Origin: Oscillospiraceae bacterium
GTDB lineage: Bacteria > Bacillota > Clostridia > Monoglobales > Monoglobaceae
NCBI GenBank assembly: GCA_015068605.1
Contig: SVKF01000001.1
Span: 96,394-160,393, forward strand
Length of the DNA stretch: 64,000 nucleotides
Direction: 5' to 3'
Below are positions 1 to 8,554 of this stretch, in pieces. The notes under the pieces were generated by a model that saw only the letters and a program-made list of their open reading frames with translations, was not told the DNA's origin and ran no database searches. The position numbers were made by a program, and so were the translations under genes. Each line of letters opens with the position of its first letter. Within the stretch, counting starts at the first letter, position 1.

Positions 1-113
1 TTAAGTTCATTGATTCTCTCTGTGAGAAGAGCAATCTGAACCTCAGGAGAACCTGTGTCACCTTCGTGTGTTGCAAACTTTTTGATAAGTTCCTGTTTTC
101 TTTCTTTTAACAT
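1..113 (-). CDS. rpsO: 30S ribosomal protein S15, N-terminal part (cut by window edge)
   Basis: The first 37 codons read [18 protein letters not shown] followed by [16 protein letters not shown], the characteristic start of bacterial S15, a primary 16S rRNA-binding protein of the small subunit. The gene runs off the left edge, so about 50 residues are missing. The start is ATG at 113, preceded by GGAGG at a good distance. It has its own promoter upstream (205-233) and sits downstream of the ribF operon on the same strand, an order common in Firmicutes. Confidence 0.93.
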   Translation of the reverse strand, partial: MLKERKQELIKKFATHEGDTGSPEVQIALLTERINEL

Positions 114-141
114 TTTTTATACCTCCAATTTCTTATCCCCT

Positions 142-187
142 TAAAGCATAGTTTGAGGCGGAGTTCTTTCCCCCGAACCAAGCTTTA
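142..187 (-). promoter_or_regulatory. candidate structured 5' leader of rpsO
   Basis: Between the promoter and the S15 start the transcript can form an outer stem TAAAGC/GCTTTA (142-147 with 182-187) enclosing a GTTC/GAAC hairpin and G-rich loop. S15 is known to repress its own mRNA through leader structures that differ between bacterial groups, so an autoregulatory role is plausible. This is an inference from position and pairing; no known leader family was recognised by sequence. Confidence 0.35.
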
Positions 188-204
188 GGTTAAACATCCT
201 TAAT

Positions 205-233
205 ATAATACCACATTATTTTGAATATGTCAA
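205..233 (-). promoter_or_regulatory. sigma-A promoter of rpsO
   Basis: On the minus strand TTGACA (228-233), a 17-base spacer and TATTAT (205-210) form a near-consensus housekeeping promoter, about 90 bases upstream of the S15 start codon. It separates rpsO from the ribF operon. Confidence 0.8.
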
Positions 234-240
234 CAATTTT

Positions 241-287
241 CTTTAAATTATTCTTCTTCAATATTCTTTAAATTATTCTTCTTCAAT
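241..287. repeat. 25-bp tandem duplication at a gene end
   Basis: A 25-base unit beginning CTTTAAATTATTCTTC occurs at 241-265 and again from 266, with 22 of 25 bases matching in the second copy. The second copy carries the stop codon and last codons (EEE-stop) of the small gene on the minus strand, and the first copy repeats them just after the stop. It looks like a recent slippage duplication. Confidence 0.8.
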
Positions 288-470
288 AAACTCGCTTTGC
301 TCTTTTTCTGCATCAAGATATATTTTCCCTGCAATCAACGCAAGAGCTAAAGCAACTATTCCTTTTTTTGAAAGCTTGCTTAAAACCGCTCCGGAAAACA
401 AACCTACAGCCAAAGCCTTTTTAGGATTATACCAAATATATTCCATTATTTTTTCGATTACTTCATTCAT
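273..470 (-). CDS. small membrane-associated protein, function unknown
   Basis: This 65-residue ORF has an amphipathic N-terminus (MNEVIEKIMEYIWYNPKKA), a small-residue hydrophobic stretch at about 20-50 (VGLFSGAVLSKLSKKGIVALALALIAG) interrupted by lysines, and an acidic tail EKEQSEFIEEE. It overlaps the end of ribF by 8 bases, which suggests translational coupling. I do not recognise a family. Support for it being real is the overlap, a codon pattern like its neighbours and the otherwise empty space; the ribosome site (GGATGAACAGAAATG) is weak. The tandem repeat at its end could shift or extend the stop in relatives. Confidence 0.55.
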   Translation of the reverse strand: MNEVIEKIMEYIWYNPKKALAVGLFSGAVLSKLSKKGIVALALALIAGKIYLDAEKEQSEFIEEE

Positions 471-1380
471 TTCTGTTCATCCTTTCAAAATATTCCTTTG
501 ATTTTTCCATATCCCTCTCAAGCTGATTTGTCAGTTCAAAAAGGGTATGAAATTTTTCTATATTTCTGATTTTCTTTATAAACTCTATCTCGATTTTTTC
601 ACCGTAAATATCTCTTGAAAAGTCCCCTATCGCCGTTTCAATGTTTTTTCTTTCATCATAGACCGTAGGCTTCTCCCCAACATTTGTTATTGAATAATAC
701 TTGTTATCCCCAACTTTAGTACGGCTTATATATACTCCGCAAGGCGGAATTATCGTATCATCGGGGAATTCTGTATTTGCTGTCGGAAAGCCCAGAGTTC
801 TGCCCAGCTGCCTACCCTTTACGACCTCACCGCACAGAGAAAAATATCTCCCCATAAACCGCTTTACACTTTCTGTTTCGCCGTTTTCAATCAATTTTCT
901 GATTTCAGAGCTGGAAACCGAAACGCCGTCAACCTCAATACACTTGCTGACAAAAGTCTCAATTTTATGAGATTCGCAAAGCTTTTTCAGCGACTCGGCA
1001 TTTCCTTTTGCATTTTTCCCGAAACGATAATTAAACCCCACAAAAACAGCTTTCGCATTAAGCCTTTTAGCAATATATTCAGACACAAATTCTTCACACT
1101 CTGTGTTTTTATACTCCTGTGTAAACTCTTCTGTCACAACCGCTTCAACGCCCATACTTTCAAGGATTTTGAGTCGTTTTTCAAGAGAATTTATACTTTT
1201 CCCCGATTTATTCGGTCTTTGAGAAAACATATAGACAGTCCACAAAAGACCGTTTTCCTTTGCATATTTTCCTGCCGCATTTATTATCTCTGTATGTCCC
1301 TTATGAATAGCATCAAAATCGCCCAATGCAACGGCGCTTTTTTCAATACATAGCTCCGACGAGCCGTAATAAATCCTCAT
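463..1380 (-). CDS. ribF: bifunctional riboflavin kinase / FAD synthetase
   Basis: A 305-residue protein of the usual RibF length. The N-terminal adenylyltransferase half has the nucleotidyltransferase motif HKGH at 26-29 and the VGFNYRFGK segment near 114-122. The C-terminal flavokinase half has GFPTAN at 197-202, GVYISR at 215-220 and NVGEKPTV at 233-240. It phosphorylates riboflavin to FMN and adenylylates FMN to FAD in the cytoplasm. The start overlaps the stop of truB (ATGA), and a truB-ribF order is typical of Firmicutes, so both are likely read from the rimP promoter far upstream. Confidence 0.95.
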   Translation of the reverse strand: MRIYYGSSELCIEKSAVALGDFDAIHKGHTEIINAAGKYAKENGLLWTVYMFSQRPNKSGKSINSLEKRLKILESMGVEAVVTEEFTQEYKNTECEEFVSEYIAKRLNAKAVFVGFNYRFGKNAKGNAESLKKLCESHKIETFVSKCIEVDGVSVSSSEIRKLIENGETESVKRFMGRYFSLCGEVVKGRQLGRTLGFPTANTEFPDDTIIPPCGVYISRTKVGDNKYYSITNVGEKPTVYDERKNIETAIGDFSRDIYGEKIEIEFIKKIRNIEKFHTLFELTNQLERDMEKSKEYFERMNRNE

Positions 1381-2264
1381 TTCGGAGCCTCCCCGTAAAA
1401 CGAACGAACAACATTAACTTTTCCGTTTTCCATGGTGCAAAGGGCAAGGAATTTTCCCTGTTCATTATAGGCTCTGAAGGTTTTTCCGTTTTCAATCCCT
1501 GCAACAGAAATCGTTATTCCGTTACACATTCTTGTTGCGTTTCTGTCCGCTAAAATGACTTTGTCATAATGAGCCAAAACCTCATCAATCCCGGTCATAA
1601 ACGAAAAATCATTTTCTTCTGCCATTTTACTTATTTCATCAAGAGTATATGCATTTTCAATTCTGAAATCGCCTGACCGTGTTCGTTTAAGGGCTGACAT
1701 AACTCCGCCACAGCCAAGCTTTTTACCGATATCGTGGCAAAGAGTTCTTATGTAAGTTCCCTTTGAACAATCAACAAGAAATCTCGCTTTTTTGCTCTCT
1801 GTATCAATATCAAGAATTTCTATGCTGAAAACTTCAACCCGTCTTGGGGGCATTTCGATAGTTTTTCCTTCTCTTGCAAGTTCATAGAGCTTCTTTCCGT
1901 CAACCTTAATCGCCGAAAACATTGGCGGAATCTGGTCAATCTCCCCAACAAAGGACATTATCGCATTTTCGATTTCTTCCTTTGTTGAAACGACAGCCTT
2001 CGTGTCGAGGATTGTTCCGCTTATATCCTGCGTATCGGTTGTTATGCCCAATGTAAGCTCTGCAAGATACTGTTTTTCCTTTGCGGTAAGCTCCTCCGCA
2101 AGTTTTGTTCCTCTGCCGATACACATAGGAAGAACACCTTCTGCGTCAGGGTCCAAGGTTCCCGTATGGCCGATTTTCTTAATCCCTAAAATTTTGCGGA
2201 GTCTATATACCACATCGTGAGATGTTATCCCAAGAGGCTTATTAACATTTATAATTCCGTCCAT
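1377..2264 (-). CDS. truB: tRNA pseudouridine(55) synthase
   Basis: TruB makes pseudouridine 55 in the T arm of tRNAs. The protein starts MDGIINVNKPLGITSHDVV and has the catalytic motif GHTGTLDPDAEGVLP with the nucleophilic Asp at about residue 38, then the KxYELAREG region and the SKGTYIRTL motif. A GTG three codons earlier (2273) is possible, but AAGG lies 8 bases before the ATG at 2264, family members begin at MDGI, and this choice avoids overlap with the preceding stop. It lies between nrnA and ribF in the translation operon. Confidence 0.95.
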   Translation of the reverse strand: MDGIINVNKPLGITSHDVVYRLRKILGIKKIGHTGTLDPDAEGVLPMCIGRGTKLAEELTAKEKQYLAELTLGITTDTQDISGTILDTKAVVSTKEEIENAIMSFVGEIDQIPPMFSAIKVDGKKLYELAREGKTIEMPPRRVEVFSIEILDIDTESKKARFLVDCSKGTYIRTLCHDIGKKLGCGGVMSALKRTRSGDFRIENAYTLDEISKMAEENDFSFMTGIDEVLAHYDKVILADRNATRMCNGITISVAGIENGKTFRAYNEQGKFLALCTMENGKVNVVRSFYGEAPK

Positions 2265-2269
2265 AACAA

Positions 2270-3217
2270 TCACCTTTTCAGCGCATTTTCAATCTTTTTG
2301 CATATTTCCGCTTTCAGCGTTTCAAGGGGCAATTCCGAGAAAAATCCCGAAGCCCTGACATGACCTCCGCCTCCAAACGAAACAGCAATTTCCGAAACAT
2401 TGACATATTCATTTGAACGGAGACTGACCTTATATCCGTTTCCTCTGTTTCTTATAAACACGCCTGCTTCAACGCCTATGATTTTCGAGGGGAGCGTCAC
2501 AATATCCCCTGCCTCATTTTCATCAAGACCTGCTGATTTGAAATCATCATCCGAAATGTACATCATGCACGCTTTATTATCAGCAAAAAACTCAAGTCTT
2601 TCAAGAGCAATTTTATAAAGTGCCAGATACTCTGCCGACAGCTTATAAAAAAGCTCCCTTGAAATTGTTGCAAAATCTGCGCCGCACTCAATAAGCTCAG
2701 CCGCAGCTCTGTGGGTTTTGGGCGTTGTTGAGGAATACTTAAAGTTCCCCGTGTCACAGGCAATCGCAATATAGATATTATTTGCAATTTCAGGAGTTAT
2801 CTTAACTCCCCATTCCTTTAAAATATCAAAAACAATCTCGCCTGTTGCAGGTGCATCAACAACCACCGTTTCACTCGCATAAGGCTTATGGGTTACATGG
2901 TGGTCAACAGCCGCCGTAATGCCCGAAAATTCCGCTCCGCCGAGGGAAATTCTATGCTCATCCGCACAGTCTAAAGCAATTTTTAAGTCGCGCTCCTCTG
3001 CACCGACATCTGCCAACACTTCTTTTCCGCAAACAGCCTTATATTCTTTGGTGTTTTTCTTAAAATCACCTAAAAAAACATTCACTTTTTTATTGAGCTG
3101 AAGAAGCCCCAGTGCAAAAGCGAAGGAGCTTCCAAGCGCATCTCCGTCAGGGTTCTCATGAGTAAAAATCGCGATTTTCTCTGCATTTTCTACCATAGCT
3201 TTAAGTTTTTCAAACAT
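2270..3217 (-). CDS. nrnA: DHH-family nanoRNase / pAp phosphatase
   Basis: A 315-residue DHH/DHHA1 phosphoesterase. Metal-binding motifs are HENPDGDALGSS at 20-31, DCAD near 83-86 and DHH at 105-107; the DHHA1 substrate motif GGGGHVRASGF is near the C-terminus. NrnA-type enzymes degrade 2-5 nt RNA fragments and dephosphorylate pAp. Its place between rbfA and truB is conserved in Firmicutes, which favours NrnA over the cyclic-di-AMP enzyme GdpP (no membrane or GGDEF part is present). Confidence 0.9.
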   Translation of the reverse strand: MFEKLKAMVENAEKIAIFTHENPDGDALGSSFAFALGLLQLNKKVNVFLGDFKKNTKEYKAVCGKEVLADVGAEERDLKIALDCADEHRISLGGAEFSGITAAVDHHVTHKPYASETVVVDAPATGEIVFDILKEWGVKITPEIANNIYIAIACDTGNFKYSSTTPKTHRAAAELIECGADFATISRELFYKLSAEYLALYKIALERLEFFADNKACMMYISDDDFKSAGLDENEAGDIVTLPSKIIGVEAGVFIRNRGNGYKVSLRSNEYVNVSEIAVSFGGGGHVRASGFFSELPLETLKAEICKKIENALKR

Positions 3218-3230
3218 AAAATCACCCCGA

Positions 3231-3572
3231 TTATAAATTTTTCAATACCTCATTTATATGTGAGCCGTATTCTATGGAATCGTCAAGAACAAAGCTGAAC
3301 TCAGGCGTATAGCGAAGGTCTATCCTGTTACCGATTTCCCGTCTTATAAAGCCTGCCGCACCTTTTAAGGCATCTATTGCGCCTTTCTTTGCCTCATCAT
3401 CACCAAAAACACTTATATAAGCTTTGGCAAATCTTAAATCCTTCGTCACGGAAACATTAACGACCGATACCATACTTGAGTTTAGTCTCGGGTCTTTAAG
3501 CTCCCATACTATAAGGCTCAATTCCTTTTTAACTTCTTCGGAAATCCTGTCAATTCTGTTATATGCTCCCAT
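3231..3572 (-). CDS. rbfA: ribosome-binding factor A
   Basis: A 113-residue KH-type protein of standard RbfA length (YNRIDRISEEVKKELSLI at the N-terminus, SVTKDLRFAKAYISVFG in the middle, then IGNRIDLRYTPEFSF). RbfA helps late 30S maturation around the 5' end of 16S rRNA. GGGAGG precedes the ATG. It follows infB by 18 bases in the same operon. Confidence 0.94.
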   Translation of the reverse strand: MGAYNRIDRISEEVKKELSLIVWELKDPRLNSSMVSVVNVSVTKDLRFAKAYISVFGDDEAKKGAIDALKGAAGFIRREIGNRIDLRYTPEFSFVLDDSIEYGSHINEVLKNL

Positions 3573-3590
3573 TTTTACCTCCCTTTTGGG

Positions 3591-5855
3591 TTAGTCGGGC
3601 ATAATCTGCTCCATAACATAAGCTTCGATAACATCTCCGTCTTTAATGTCGTTGAACTTATCAATGCTTACACCACATTCATAGCCCGAAGCAACTTCCT
3701 TAACATCGTCTTTAAATCTCTTAAGTGAGCCAAGCTCGCCCTCGTGGATAACTATACCGTCACGAACAACACGAACAAGGCTGTTTCTGTTTACTTTACC
3801 GTCTGTTACATAAGCACCACCGATTGTGCCAACGCCCGAAACCTTAAAGGTTGTTCTGATTTCGATATGACCTGTGACATTTTCACGGAATTTCGGAGCA
3901 AGCATACCCTTCATAGCCGCTTCAATATCTTCGATAGCATCATAAATTACACGGTAAAGTCTTATATCAATCTCGTTATCCTCGGCAGAAATAACTGCAC
4001 CCGGGGTTGGTCTTACATTAAAGCCAACGATAATTGCATTTGATGCACTTGCAAGCATAACATCAGACTCCGTTACCGCACCAACTGCACCGTGGATAAC
4101 ATTAACCTTAACCTCTTCGTTAGTTATTCTTTCAAGAGACTGGCGAACAGCTTCAACAGAGCCTTGAACATCGGCTTTAACAATAATTTCAAGAGTTTTC
4201 ATCTTGCCCTCTTCCATATGTTCAAAGAGGTTATCAAGAGAAACCGCCTTTTTAGCATTCTGAGCATCCTGCTTAGCTTTGAATTTTCTCGCCTCAACAA
4301 CTTCACGGGCTTTTCTTTCATCGGAAACCACATAGAATGTGTCGCCGCCTTCCGGAACCTCGGAAAGACCTAAAATCTCAACAGGGATAGATGGCTTCGC
4401 CTTCTTAATCTGCTTACCCTTGTCATCCATCATAGCACGAATTCTTCCAAGGGATGTTCCCGCAACAACGAAGTCTCCCGCATTAAGTGTTCCGTTCTGA
4501 ACAAGCATACTTGCAACAACACCTCTGCCTTTATCAAGTCTTGCCTCGATAACCGTTCCCTTTGCAGGGCGGTCAGGGTTTGCCTTAAGCTCTTTCATTT
4601 CTGCAACGAGAAGAACCATATCGAGGAGTGTGTCAATATTCTGATTCTGCTTTGCAGAAATCGGAACACAGATTGTGTCTCCGCCCCATTCCTCAGGAAC
4701 AAGACCGTGTTCTGTAAGCTCCTGCTTAACACGTTCCGGATTTGCGCCTTCTTTATCGATTTTGTTGATTGCAACAATGATTGAAACCTCAGCCGCTTTA
4801 GCGTGGTTTATAGCCTCTATTGTCTGTGGCATAATACCGTCATCAGCCGCAACCACCAAAATTGCAATATCTGTAACCAAAGCACCTCTTGCACGCATAG
4901 CAGTAAACGCTTCGTGTCCCGGTGTGTCTAAAAATGTTATTTTCTTATCATTAACTCTGACTCTGTAAGCACCGATATGCTGTGTGATACCACCAAATTC
5001 GCCCGATGTTACATTCGTATTTCTGATTGCGTCAAGAAGAGATGTTTTACCATGGTCAACGTGTCCCATAACAACAACAACCGGTGAACGAGGCTTTAAT
5101 GATTCAGGAGAATCTTCTATATCATTAAATAGTTTATCCTCTTCTGTCACAATTATTTCTTTTTCGATTGTTCCGCCAAAATCCTCAACAACCAAAGTTG
5201 CAGTATCGAAGTCAATAACTTCATTAACAGATGCCATAATTCCGAGAAGCATAAGCTTTTTGATTATCTCCGTTGCAGGCTTTTTCATTCTGTCTGCAAG
5301 TTCACCGACAGTAATTTCATCGGGAACCATAACCTCAATAACCTCTTTTTTCTCCTTCTTGACAACCTGGCTCATATCGTCCTGAATTCTGTCTTTATTG
5401 GATTTAAGGTTTTTCTTATTGTTCTTGATTTTCTGCTTTTTAGCCCCTTCATTCTTAACATTTTCAGGGATAAGCTCTTCAAGCTTTTCCGTATCAAGAT
5501 GGTCAAGGTCAACAGCGTTTGCTCTTGTGTCAACAACTCTTACCTTTCTTGCAGGAATAACCTCTTCACTGATATTATCTCTTTCAAGCTCAATAACCTC
5601 GCCGTCATCTCTCTTTTTAGCCTTTTTCTCATACTTTGGCTTTGGCGCTTTCTCTTCCTTTTTAGGGAATATAATCGTGAGGTCTTCCGCCTGATTTTTC
5701 TGCGTAACATACTCAAAGATTATGTTAAGCTCCTTATCATCAAGGGTGCTCATGTGACTTTTATCGGAAATTTTATAGTCATGAAGCACCTGAACCAATT
5801 CTTTACTGGGGATTCCTAAACTTTTTGAAAGTTCATAAGCTTTCACTTTTGCCAT
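3591..5855 (-). CDS. infB: translation initiation factor IF-2
   Basis: A 754-residue IF-2. An IF2-N helical domain ([17 protein letters not shown]) opens the protein, followed by a highly charged Lys/Glu linker, a second IF2-N domain, then the GTPase domain with GHVDHGKT near 265-272, DTPGHEAF and NKID, and the C-terminal fMet-tRNA-binding domains. It recruits initiator tRNA to the 30S subunit. A GTG four codons upstream is in frame, but GGCGGT sits just ahead of the ATG at 5855 and the family starts MxKVKxYELSK, so the ATG is preferred. Confidence 0.96.
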   Translation of the reverse strand: MAKVKAYELSKSLGIPSKELVQVLHDYKISDKSHMSTLDDKELNIIFEYVTQKNQAEDLTIIFPKKEEKAPKPKYEKKAKKRDDGEVIELERDNISEEVIPARKVRVVDTRANAVDLDHLDTEKLEELIPENVKNEGAKKQKIKNNKKNLKSNKDRIQDDMSQVVKKEKKEVIEVMVPDEITVGELADRMKKPATEIIKKLMLLGIMASVNEVIDFDTATLVVEDFGGTIEKEIIVTEEDKLFNDIEDSPESLKPRSPVVVVMGHVDHGKTSLLDAIRNTNVTSGEFGGITQHIGAYRVRVNDKKITFLDTPGHEAFTAMRARGALVTDIAILVVAADDGIMPQTIEAINHAKAAEVSIIVAINKIDKEGANPERVKQELTEHGLVPEEWGGDTICVPISAKQNQNIDTLLDMVLLVAEMKELKANPDRPAKGTVIEARLDKGRGVVASMLVQNGTLNAGDFVVAGTSLGRIRAMMDDKGKQIKKAKPSIPVEILGLSEVPEGGDTFYVVSDERKAREVVEARKFKAKQDAQNAKKAVSLDNLFEHMEEGKMKTLEIIVKADVQGSVEAVRQSLERITNEEVKVNVIHGAVGAVTESDVMLASASNAIIVGFNVRPTPGAVISAEDNEIDIRLYRVIYDAIEDIEAAMKGMLAPKFRENVTGHIEIRTTFKVSGVGTIGGAYVTDGKVNRNSLVRVVRDGIVIHEGELGSLKRFKDDVKEVASGYECGVSIDKFNDIKDGDVIEAYVMEQIMPD

Positions 5856-5870
5856 ATTACCGCCCACTTT

Positions 5871-6185
5871 CTATATATTTTTTATGTCCTTTGCAAGTTC
5901 TTTTATTCTGTTTGCAAACCCTTCGTCCGAAACAGTTAAAACAACCGCACTCTCCCGACCTGTATATTTGCCGAGAATATCACGTTCACCTGCTCTTATC
6001 ATTTTAACGCCGTTTCTATTGCAAAGCTTTTCAAATTTCTTCACCGTATTTTCCGACGCATCAAGAGATATGATAACCAGCTTTGATTTATTATGACTCA
6101 CCCGGTCCTCCGTTTTTCCTTCACCAACTTCAATCTTGCCGGCTCTTGTTGCAAGACCGATTATCCTCATCATAGCTTCATTCAT
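5871..6185 (-). CDS. ylxQ: L7Ae-family RNA-binding protein YlxQ
   Basis: A 104-residue L7Ae/L30e/YbxF-type protein (IGLATRAGKIEVGEGKTEDRV, then KLVIISLDASENTVKKF and VKMIRAGERDILGKYTG). Such proteins bind kink-turn RNA. The start overlaps the end of ylxR by 8 bases and infB follows after 15 bases, the standard nusA-ylxR-ylxQ-infB arrangement. The exact ligand of YlxQ is not settled. Confidence 0.9.
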   Translation of the reverse strand: MNEAMMRIIGLATRAGKIEVGEGKTEDRVSHNKSKLVIISLDASENTVKKFEKLCNRNGVKMIRAGERDILGKYTGRESAVVLTVSDEGFANRIKELAKDIKNI

Positions 6186-6429
6186 TTATAATATCTCCCA
6201 ATCGATTATAAACTTCGTCACCGACTTGCCCTCTGAATGCTCGCTCTAAAGCCTTCCTCTTTCGGGCATTTTCTATGCAGGCTTCCTTTTTGCAAATGTA
6301 CGCTCCTCTGCCTTGAGCTTTAAAGCTCATATCAAGTCTCGGCTCTTCACCTTTAACTTTTACGATTCTGACAAGCTTTTCTTTTTCCACCATTTCACGG
6401 CAGGAAATGCACATACGAAGAGAATTCAT
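6178..6429 (-). CDS. rnpM: YlxR/RnpM RNA-binding protein (DUF448)
   Basis: An 83-residue DUF448 protein with the family pattern RMCISCREM at 6-14 and GRGAYICKKEACIENA near 40-56. The B. subtilis homologue YlxR has been reported to bind the RNase P RNA and dampen its activity, hence the name RnpM. It lies directly after nusA in the operon. The name is transferred by family and position. Confidence 0.9.
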   Translation of the reverse strand: MNSLRMCISCREMVEKEKLVRIVKVKGEEPRLDMSFKAQGRGAYICKKEACIENARKRKALERAFRGQVGDEVYNRLGDIINE

Positions 6430-6443
6430 ATTTTCTCTCCTCC

Positions 6444-7466
6444 TTATTCCGCTTTAAGGTCAATCTTCCAGCCTGTAAGTCTTGCCGCAAGTCTTGCATT
6501 CTGACCTTCCTTACCGATTGCCAAAGACAACTGGTCTTCCGGAACAACGGCATAGCAGGTTTTGCTTTCCTCGTCAACACGGATTGATGTAACTTTAGCA
6601 GGGCTGAGCGCCTGACTTACATATTCAGCCGGGTCATCGCTATACTTTATTATATCAATCTTCTCACCGCGAAGCTCGTCGATTATCGCCTGAACTCTCA
6701 TTCCTTTCGGACCAATACAGGTTCCGACAGGATCAACATTCGGAGATGTTGATAAAACGGCAATTTTACTTCTTGAGCCCGGTTCACGGGTAAGACCTTT
6801 GATTTCGATAATTCCCTGCTTAATTTCAGGAACCTCAAGCTCAAAAAGTCGTCTTACAAGACCCGGATGTGAACGGGAAACCACAAGATGGAGACCCTTA
6901 ACCGAATTTGCAACTTCAATTACAAAAACCTTGTATCTTTCACCAACTTTATATCTGTCGGTTTTAACCTGTTCATTAGGCATTAAAACTGACTCTGTTT
7001 CCTCAAGCTCAAGCATAATATTACGCTTTTCAATTTTTCTTACCATTGCAGTCATAATATCGTTTGTTCTGTCGGAGAACTGGTCAAACATCTTTTCTCT
7101 TTCAGCCTCACGAATTCTCTGCAGGATAACATTTCTTGCCGTCTGCGCCGCAATTCTTCCGAATGATGAAGGCGTAACTTCTCTTTCAACAATGTCACCA
7201 ACCTCATAGTTAGGGTTAATTTCTCTTGCATCTTCAACAGAAATCTGACATTCTCTGTCCGTAACCTCTTCAACAACTGTTTTTCTTGCAAACACGCTTA
7301 TTTTACCCGTTTTTTCATCAATATTTACATTGATATCGGAAACCGCCCCGTAGTTTTTCTTATAGGCGCTTATAAACGCTGTGTTAAGGGCATCAATAAT
7401 GACATCCTTGCTTATACCTTTTTCCTTTTCGATTTCATCAAGAAGTGTAAATAATTCTGCACTCAT
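6444..7466 (-). CDS. nusA: transcription termination/antitermination factor NusA
   Basis: A roughly 340-residue NusA of the short Firmicute type without the C-terminal acidic repeats. It has the RNA polymerase-binding N-terminal domain (MSAELFTLLDEIEKEKGISK), an S1 domain starting near YEVGDIV, and two KH domains (GPKGMRVQAIIDEL and AIGKEGQNARLAARLTGW). The start is uncertain: a GTG at 7478 lies only 3 bases from AAAGG and the ATG at 7466 lies 15 bases away; the ATG matches the family N-terminus. NusA modulates pausing and termination and sits in its usual place after rimP. Confidence 0.95.
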   Translation of the reverse strand: MSAELFTLLDEIEKEKGISKDVIIDALNTAFISAYKKNYGAVSDINVNIDEKTGKISVFARKTVVEEVTDRECQISVEDAREINPNYEVGDIVEREVTPSSFGRIAAQTARNVILQRIREAEREKMFDQFSDRTNDIMTAMVRKIEKRNIMLELEETESVLMPNEQVKTDRYKVGERYKVFVIEVANSVKGLHLVVSRSHPGLVRRLFELEVPEIKQGIIEIKGLTREPGSRSKIAVLSTSPNVDPVGTCIGPKGMRVQAIIDELRGEKIDIIKYSDDPAEYVSQALSPAKVTSIRVDEESKTCYAVVPEDQLSLAIGKEGQNARLAARLTGWKIDLKAE

Positions 7467-7490
7467 TTTCTTAATCACTGACCTTTCTTT

Positions 7491-7946
7491 TTAAAATTCA
7501 AAATGAAGCCTTATAAATGTGGTTTCACTTAATTTAATTCTCAATTCTTCCTCTGTTTTCACAACGACCTCATCGCCGTCTAATCCGACAAGTTCACCAC
7601 AGAGTGTTTTCGAGCCGTTTTGCGCCTTATAAAGACCTATGTCAATCATCTCGCCTTTATACATCTCAAAATGCTCCTCCTGACGAAGCTTTCTCTCAAT
7701 TCCCGGAGAGGATACTTCCAAAAAATAGTTTTGGGAAATGGGGTCTTTTTCATCAAGGATATTACTCATCTCACGACTTATAACTTCACATTCATCAAGG
7801 GTTATCCCACCCTCACGGTCAACATATATCCGAAGATACCAATTTCCGCCTTCCTTTACATACTCAACATCGTATATAAAACAGCCGTTATTTTCCGCAA
7901 CGGGCTTTGCCATATCCAAAACAATTTTTTCTGTTTTTGAATACAT
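7491..7946 (-). CDS. rimP: ribosome maturation factor RimP
   Basis: A 151-residue RimP with the diagnostic central segment NYFLEVSSPGIERKLR and the N-terminal VEYVKEGGNWYLRIYVDREGG. RimP assists 30S assembly. AAAGGAG lies just before the ATG. It is the first gene of the operon and follows a promoter and two leader hairpins. Confidence 0.95.
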   Translation of the reverse strand: MYSKTEKIVLDMAKPVAENNGCFIYDVEYVKEGGNWYLRIYVDREGGITLDECEVISREMSNILDEKDPISQNYFLEVSSPGIERKLRQEEHFEMYKGEMIDIGLYKAQNGSKTLCGELVGLDGDEVVVKTEEELRIKLSETTFIRLHFEF

Positions 7947-7963
7947 TTTCCAATCTCCTTTCT

Positions 7964-8016
7964 CCCCTCTCAGTCAGGGGATTTCAAACAAAGAAGTGAG
8001 GCACTCGCCTCACTTC
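7964..8016 (-). promoter_or_regulatory. rimP-operon leader hairpins
   Basis: In the untranslated leader of rimP the transcript forms a perfect 10-bp stem GAAGTGAGGC/GCCTCACTTC with a 4-base loop (7993-8016), followed by TTTGTTT, then a short CCCCT/AGGGG hairpin (7964-7980) just before the Shine-Dalgarno sequence. The first hairpin plus T-rich stretch could act as an attenuator for the whole nusA-infB operon. Leader structures ahead of rimP are known in Firmicutes, but I cannot confirm membership of that class by eye. Confidence 0.5.
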
Positions 8017-8043
8017 CTGATGTCATATTCAACTTACGTAAAT

Positions 8044-8072
8044 ATTCTACCACAAATTTTTTATTTTGTCAA
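8044..8072 (-). promoter_or_regulatory. sigma-A promoter of the rimP-ribF operon
   Basis: TTGACA (8067-8072), a 17-base spacer and TAGAAT (8044-8049) on the minus strand. The -35 element overlaps the stop codon of nrdR, so the two operons are packed without spare bases. Confidence 0.8.
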
Positions 8073-8524
8073 GCCTTATTTATAATTTTCGCAAGTTCAT
8101 CCATAAAAGAATTTATATCCTTAAACTGTCTGTATACCGAAGCAAAACGGACATAGGCAATATCATCAAGCTTTTGAAGTCTCTCCATGACCATTTCACC
8201 GATTTTCTCTGAAGAAACCTCCCGTTCCAGAAGGTTATAAAGCCTTGCCTCAATTTCATCAACAACATTTTCAACCTGCTCAAGAGAAACCGGTCGTTTC
8301 TCGCAAGCACGGAGCAATCCGTTGATTATTTTCTCTCTGTCAAAGCTTTCCCTCGTTCCGTCTTTTTTTACCACAATAATCGGTATGCTTTCAATTTTTT
8401 CATAAGTTGTAAATCTTTTTCCACACTCTAAACATTCACGGCGGCGTCTGATTGTTGTTCCCTCATCTGTGGAACGGGAATCAATAACCTTACTCTCCGT
8501 GTGTCCGCAAAACAAACATCTCAT
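8069..8524 (-). CDS. nrdR: transcriptional repressor NrdR
   Basis: A 151-residue NrdR. It begins with a zinc ribbon ([17 protein letters not shown] and [14 protein letters not shown], four Cys) and continues with an ATP-cone domain ([25 protein letters not shown]). NrdR senses ATP/dATP and represses ribonucleotide reductase genes. Here it is the third gene of a pncB-prs-nrdR run, placing a nucleotide sensor beside PRPP and NAD synthesis. No NrdR box was recognised in the window. Confidence 0.95.
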   Translation of the reverse strand: MRCLFCGHTESKVIDSRSTDEGTTIRRRRECLECGKRFTTYEKIESIPIIVVKKDGTRESFDREKIINGLLRACEKRPVSLEQVENVVDEIEARLYNLLEREVSSEKIGEMVMERLQKLDDIAYVRFASVYRQFKDINSFMDELAKIINKA

Positions 8525-8554
8525 AATTTCCCTCCGCTGATTTCCGCAACAAAG

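Noticed and set aside
5398..5694. Plus-strand ORF rich in Ser/Leu opposite infB
   Set aside because: It is the antisense shadow of the Lys/Glu-rich linker of IF-2 and has no ribosome site.
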